Shown in pieces: positions 33,644 through 35,632 of a DNA stretch of 35,632 nt. Both the position numbers and the translations under genes were made by a program. Within the stretch, counting starts at the first letter, position 1. Each line of letters begins with the position of its first letter. This stretch comes from Desulfobacteraceae bacterium (GTDB lineage: Bacteria; Desulfobacterota; Desulfobacteria; Desulfobacterales; UBA2174): NCBI GenBank assembly GCA_028700185.1, contig JAQVTF010000015.1:1-35632 (forward strand), read 5' to 3'. A model generated the notes under the pieces. The model was not told where the DNA came from. It did not search any database and saw nothing but the letters and a program-made list of their open reading frames with translations.

Positions 33644-35062
33644 ATGGCGTCGAAAATAGATAACGCTGAGGATAAGATTCGGGAGGAGGAGTTGTTGACC
33701 TCGATTCCCCAAGACCTCTTGATGGCCTTGCTGGACAATCCGTATGAGTCCATGATCCTCATCGATTCCCATGGCATCGTCCGCTCCATGAGCCGTGCAA
33801 ATGATGGCATTTATCTGTTGTCGCCCGAAGACGCCATCGGTCGTCATATTTCGGAAGTCAGCCCGGGGACGGAAATGCTGCGCGTGTTGGAAACCGGAAA
33901 GGCCGAGATCGGCCGTAGCATGTTACTCAACAACCAGTGGCGGGTTGTGGCCCGGATACCGTTGAATTGGGGCAATCGGATCGTGGGGGTTGTCGGGAAG
34001 CTCATGTTCATGAGCCATGACAAGCTCAAATCGCTTTACCAGCGCATCGACACGCTGGAACAGAATCTGGATTTCTACAAGGAAGAGCTCAACGCGCTGA
34101 ATGGAAGCCGCTACACCTTCGATTCGATCATCGGAGACTCCGAGTTGATCCAGCAGGCCAAGACCCTTGCGCTCCAAGCGGCCGAGAATGATGTTCCCGT
34201 CATTATCGTGGGGGAGTCGGGGACCGGCAAGGAGCTTTTCGCCCACAGCATACACCGGGCGAGCCCCCGCGCCGGAAGCAATTTCGTTCGGGTCAACTGT
34301 GCCGCCATCCCCCACGATTTGATTGAGGCCGAACTGTTTGGCTATGAAGAAGGGGCCTTCACCGGCGCCAATAAGAAAGGCAAGCCGGGAAAATTTGAAT
34401 TGGCGGATAAGGGCACCATATTCTTGGACGAAATCGGGGATATGCCCAGCGATGTACAAGTCAAGTTAATGCGGGTGCTGCAAGAAAAGGAGGTGGAGCG
34501 AATCGGGGGCAGGGGCCCCAAGCCGGTGGATTTCAGGTTGATCAGCGCCACCAACCAGAATCTTGAAAAAATGATCGGCACCGGAATGTTTCGCTTGGAT
34601 CTTTACTATCGCCTGAACGTGATCAGTATCCATCTGCCCCCCTTAAGAACCATCCCCGAGGACATCCCCCTGATTTTCAAGCATGTGATGAAAAGGCTGA
34701 ACGAAACGCGGAAGCAGTCGGTGCATCACGTCAGCGCTCCGGCGCTGGAGGCGATCGGAAACTACCCCTGGCCAGGTAATGTGCGCGAGTTGCGCAATGT
34801 CGTAGAACGGGCCATGATTGTCTGCAAAGAGGGACGAATTGAACTGGCGGATCTGCCGATTTCCGTTCGCGAAACCCCGCCGCATAAAACCCCCGCAGCC
34901 GCCGGGACGTCTTCCCTCAAAGAGATCCTGGACAGCGCGGAGCGCAAGGCGGTGATGTCGGCCCTGGAAAGCTGTGACAACAATCGTGTCCGGGCGGCGG
35001 CTTTGTTGGGAATTCATCGCACTGGGCTCTATCAAAAAATGAAAAAATACGGCATTGGGTGA
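33644..35062 (+). CDS. PAS-domain sigma-54-dependent transcriptional activator
   Basis: A 472-residue enhancer-binding protein. An N-terminal PAS domain (about residues 22-120) likely senses a ligand or redox state; a short coiled coil (about 125-152) follows; the AAA+ domain (about 158-390) has Walker A GESGTGKE (190-197), the sigma-54 contact loop GAFTGA (237-242) and Walker B TIFLDEIGD with Asp262-Glu263; a Fis-type helix-turn-helix ends the protein (about 430-470, NNRVRAAALLGIHRTGLYQKMKKYG). There is no receiver domain, so it is not a standard two-component regulator. The start MASKIDNAEDK has AGAGG upstream. The sigma-54 promoter at 35302 is its probable target. Its lower GC than neighbours hints at different ancestry. 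Confidence 0.95.
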   Translation: MASKIDNAEDKIREEELLTSIPQDLLMALLDNPYESMILIDSHGIVRSMSRANDGIYLLSPEDAIGRHISEVSPGTEMLRVLETGKAEIGRSMLLNNQWRVVARIPLNWGNRIVGVVGKLMFMSHDKLKSLYQRIDTLEQNLDFYKEELNALNGSRYTFDSIIGDSELIQQAKTLALQAAENDVPVIIVGESGTGKELFAHSIHRASPRAGSNFVRVNCAAIPHDLIEAELFGYEEGAFTGANKKGKPGKFELADKGTIFLDEIGDMPSDVQVKLMRVLQEKEVERIGGRGPKPVDFRLISATNQNLEKMIGTGMFRLDLYYRLNVISIHLPPLRTIPEDIPLIFKHVMKRLNETRKQSVHHVSAPALEAIGNYPWPGNVRELRNVVERAMIVCKEGRIELADLPISVRETPPHKTPAAAGTSSLKEILDSAERKAVMSALESCDNNRVRAAALLGIHRTGLYQKMKKYGIG

Positions 35063-35130
35063 TTTTTTTTGGCTTCAATGTGATTCGGGTTCATTAAATG
35101 TATAGAGAGCACGACATGTAGAGGATTCTG

Positions 35131-35146
35131 TTCAACCCTGGTTGAA
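35131..35146. promoter_or_regulatory. Dyad, candidate upstream activator site
   Basis: A perfect inverted repeat TTCAACC-CT-GGTTGAA lies about 160 bases upstream of the sigma-54 -24 element, a normal distance for an enhancer bound by an activator such as the one encoded at 33644. Confidence 0.45.
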
Positions 35147-35301
35147 GTCCGCAAAACCAGCCCCTTGATCCATCCCCCCTCCAAAGACTGTAGCGAAACC
35201 TATACACTTTTGCTTTCCGCAGGGTTTGGCGCCTCGGTGGTTTGGCGCTCTAACTATCTTTAAGAAAACGAAATCCAGATGGATCGGAAAAAAACAACCA
35301 T

Positions 35302-35318
35302 CTGGCAAACTTCTTGCT
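35302..35318 (+). promoter_or_regulatory. Candidate sigma-54 (-24/-12) promoter
   Basis: The sequence CTGGCAAACTTCTTGCT has the invariant GG (35304-35305) and GC (35316-35317) exactly ten bases apart and matches the consensus TGGCAC-N5-TTGCT at all but one position. It directs transcription toward the dehydrogenase gene at 35494, and a sigma-54 activator gene lies directly upstream. Confidence 0.7.
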
Positions 35319-35493
35319 CTGTCCTGGTTTCATCGTGTTTGCACCTCTCTTTTCGGGGGGCGATACGGCGGGCGGATGGAATCCGCGGAGGTTTTCGGCT
35401 GTTCGGCAGCACGCTTGTTTCTTAGGTGATTTGAAAGATATGGCCGCCTTCAAGGCGCGATTCATCGGTGTTCATCATCGCAGGAGGGATCAA

Positions 35494-35632
35494 ATGGAAA
35501 TTCAGAAAGTTATGGTGGTCGGTTCCGGGTTGATGGGAAGTGGAATTGCCCAGGTTTGTGCTCAGGCAGGAATTGACGTTTATCTGAATGACGTCAACCG
35601 CGAGGCATTGGATCGGGCGGTCCAATCCATTT
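35494..35632 (+). CDS. 3-hydroxyacyl-CoA (3-hydroxybutyryl-CoA) dehydrogenase, 5' part only
   Basis: Only the first 46 residues are in the window: MEIQKVMVVGSGLMGSGIAQ, then VCAQAGIDVYLNDVNREAL, the Rossmann dinucleotide-binding motif (GxGxMGxGIAQ, residues 11-21) and the acidic residue ending beta-2 that selects NAD+. The pattern is that of the short 3-hydroxybutyryl-CoA dehydrogenases of butyrate and aromatic degradation, which oxidise 3-hydroxybutyryl-CoA to acetoacetyl-CoA. AGGAGGG lies 7 bases before the ATG. Expression is predicted from the sigma-54 promoter at 35302. The C-terminal domain is outside, so the chain-length preference cannot be judged. Confidence 0.9.
   Translation, partial: MEIQKVMVVGSGLMGSGIAQVCAQAGIDVYLNDVNREALDRAVQSI

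Larger units (their letters stand above)
35063..35493 (+). promoter_or_regulatory. Regulatory region between the sigma-54 activator and the dehydrogenase gene
   Basis: No credible gene lies in these 431 bases, which are less GC-rich than the rest of the window. They contain a dyad (35131-35146), inversely oriented TGTATAG (35099-35105) and CTATACA (35200-35206) that may be activator half-sites, and a sigma-54 promoter (35302-35318). The predicted mRNA leader is about 165 bases. The T-run right after the activator stop has no clear stem. Confidence 0.5.

Noticed and set aside
35226-35429. A 67-codon plus-strand frame spanning the sigma-54 promoter
   Set aside because: It runs through the promoter, has no Shine-Dalgarno and an amino-acid composition unlike a real protein.

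Overview
The window is high-GC DNA (roughly 60 % by eye) from what looks like a strictly anaerobic, aromatic- or fatty-acid-degrading member of the Desulfobacterota (Desulfosarcina/Desulfococcus-like). This is inferred from gene content: a non-decarboxylating type glutaryl-CoA dehydrogenase next to a Na+-pumping glutaconyl-CoA decarboxylase, a PaaK-ACT-Liv cluster, an Fe-S type MnmA beside a NIL-domain ferredoxin, and an UPF0280 protein. No mobile element, CRISPR array, rRNA or replication origin was seen.

Layout. (1) 1-3285, minus strand: an unrecognised partial gene, tatC and tatB (Tat export), then mnmA and a NIL-4Fe4S ferredoxin (tRNA thiolation/sulfur transfer), each pair preceded by a plausible sigma-70 promoter. 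(2) 3355-5418, plus: a fused degenerate acyltransferase and alpha/beta-hydrolase. (3) 5551-5627, minus: tRNA-Arg(TCT). (4) 5752-17041, plus: a tightly packed housekeeping run of rpoH, a TPR lipoprotein, a LolB-like lipoprotein, a dGTPase-like HD hydrolase, UPF0280, a LapA-like membrane protein, mutS, an N-acetylmuramoyl-L-alanine amidase and an enoyl-CoA hydratase. (5) 17042-21322: a structured leader with two tandem intrinsic terminators, then paaK, a double-ACT protein, livK and livH; livM, livG and livF are absent. (6) 21528-33497: glutaconate CoA-transferase gctAB; a strong promoter and a TAXI-type TRAP transporter (receptor, DUF1850-like protein, fused permease); an IclR regulator; glutaryl-CoA dehydrogenase; a carboxymuconolactone-decarboxylase-family protein; and a complete glutaconyl-CoA decarboxylase encoded in the order D-B-C-A, including a 42-residue subunit easily missed by gene callers. 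(7) 33644-35632: a PAS/sigma-54 activator, a 430-base regulatory region with a good -24/-12 promoter and a dyad, and the start of a 3-hydroxyacyl-CoA dehydrogenase.

Working together (inference): regions 6-7 read as one catabolic module. A C5 dicarboxylate (glutarate or glutaconate) or related acid is imported by the TRAP system and activated by GctAB. Gdh oxidises glutaryl-CoA to glutaconyl-CoA, and Gcd decarboxylates this to crotonyl-CoA while exporting Na+. The crotonase at 16250 and the dehydrogenase at 35494 then carry crotonyl-CoA through beta-oxidation. The same enzymes would also serve glutaryl-CoA coming from benzoyl-CoA, which fits the nearby aryl-acid ligase PaaK.
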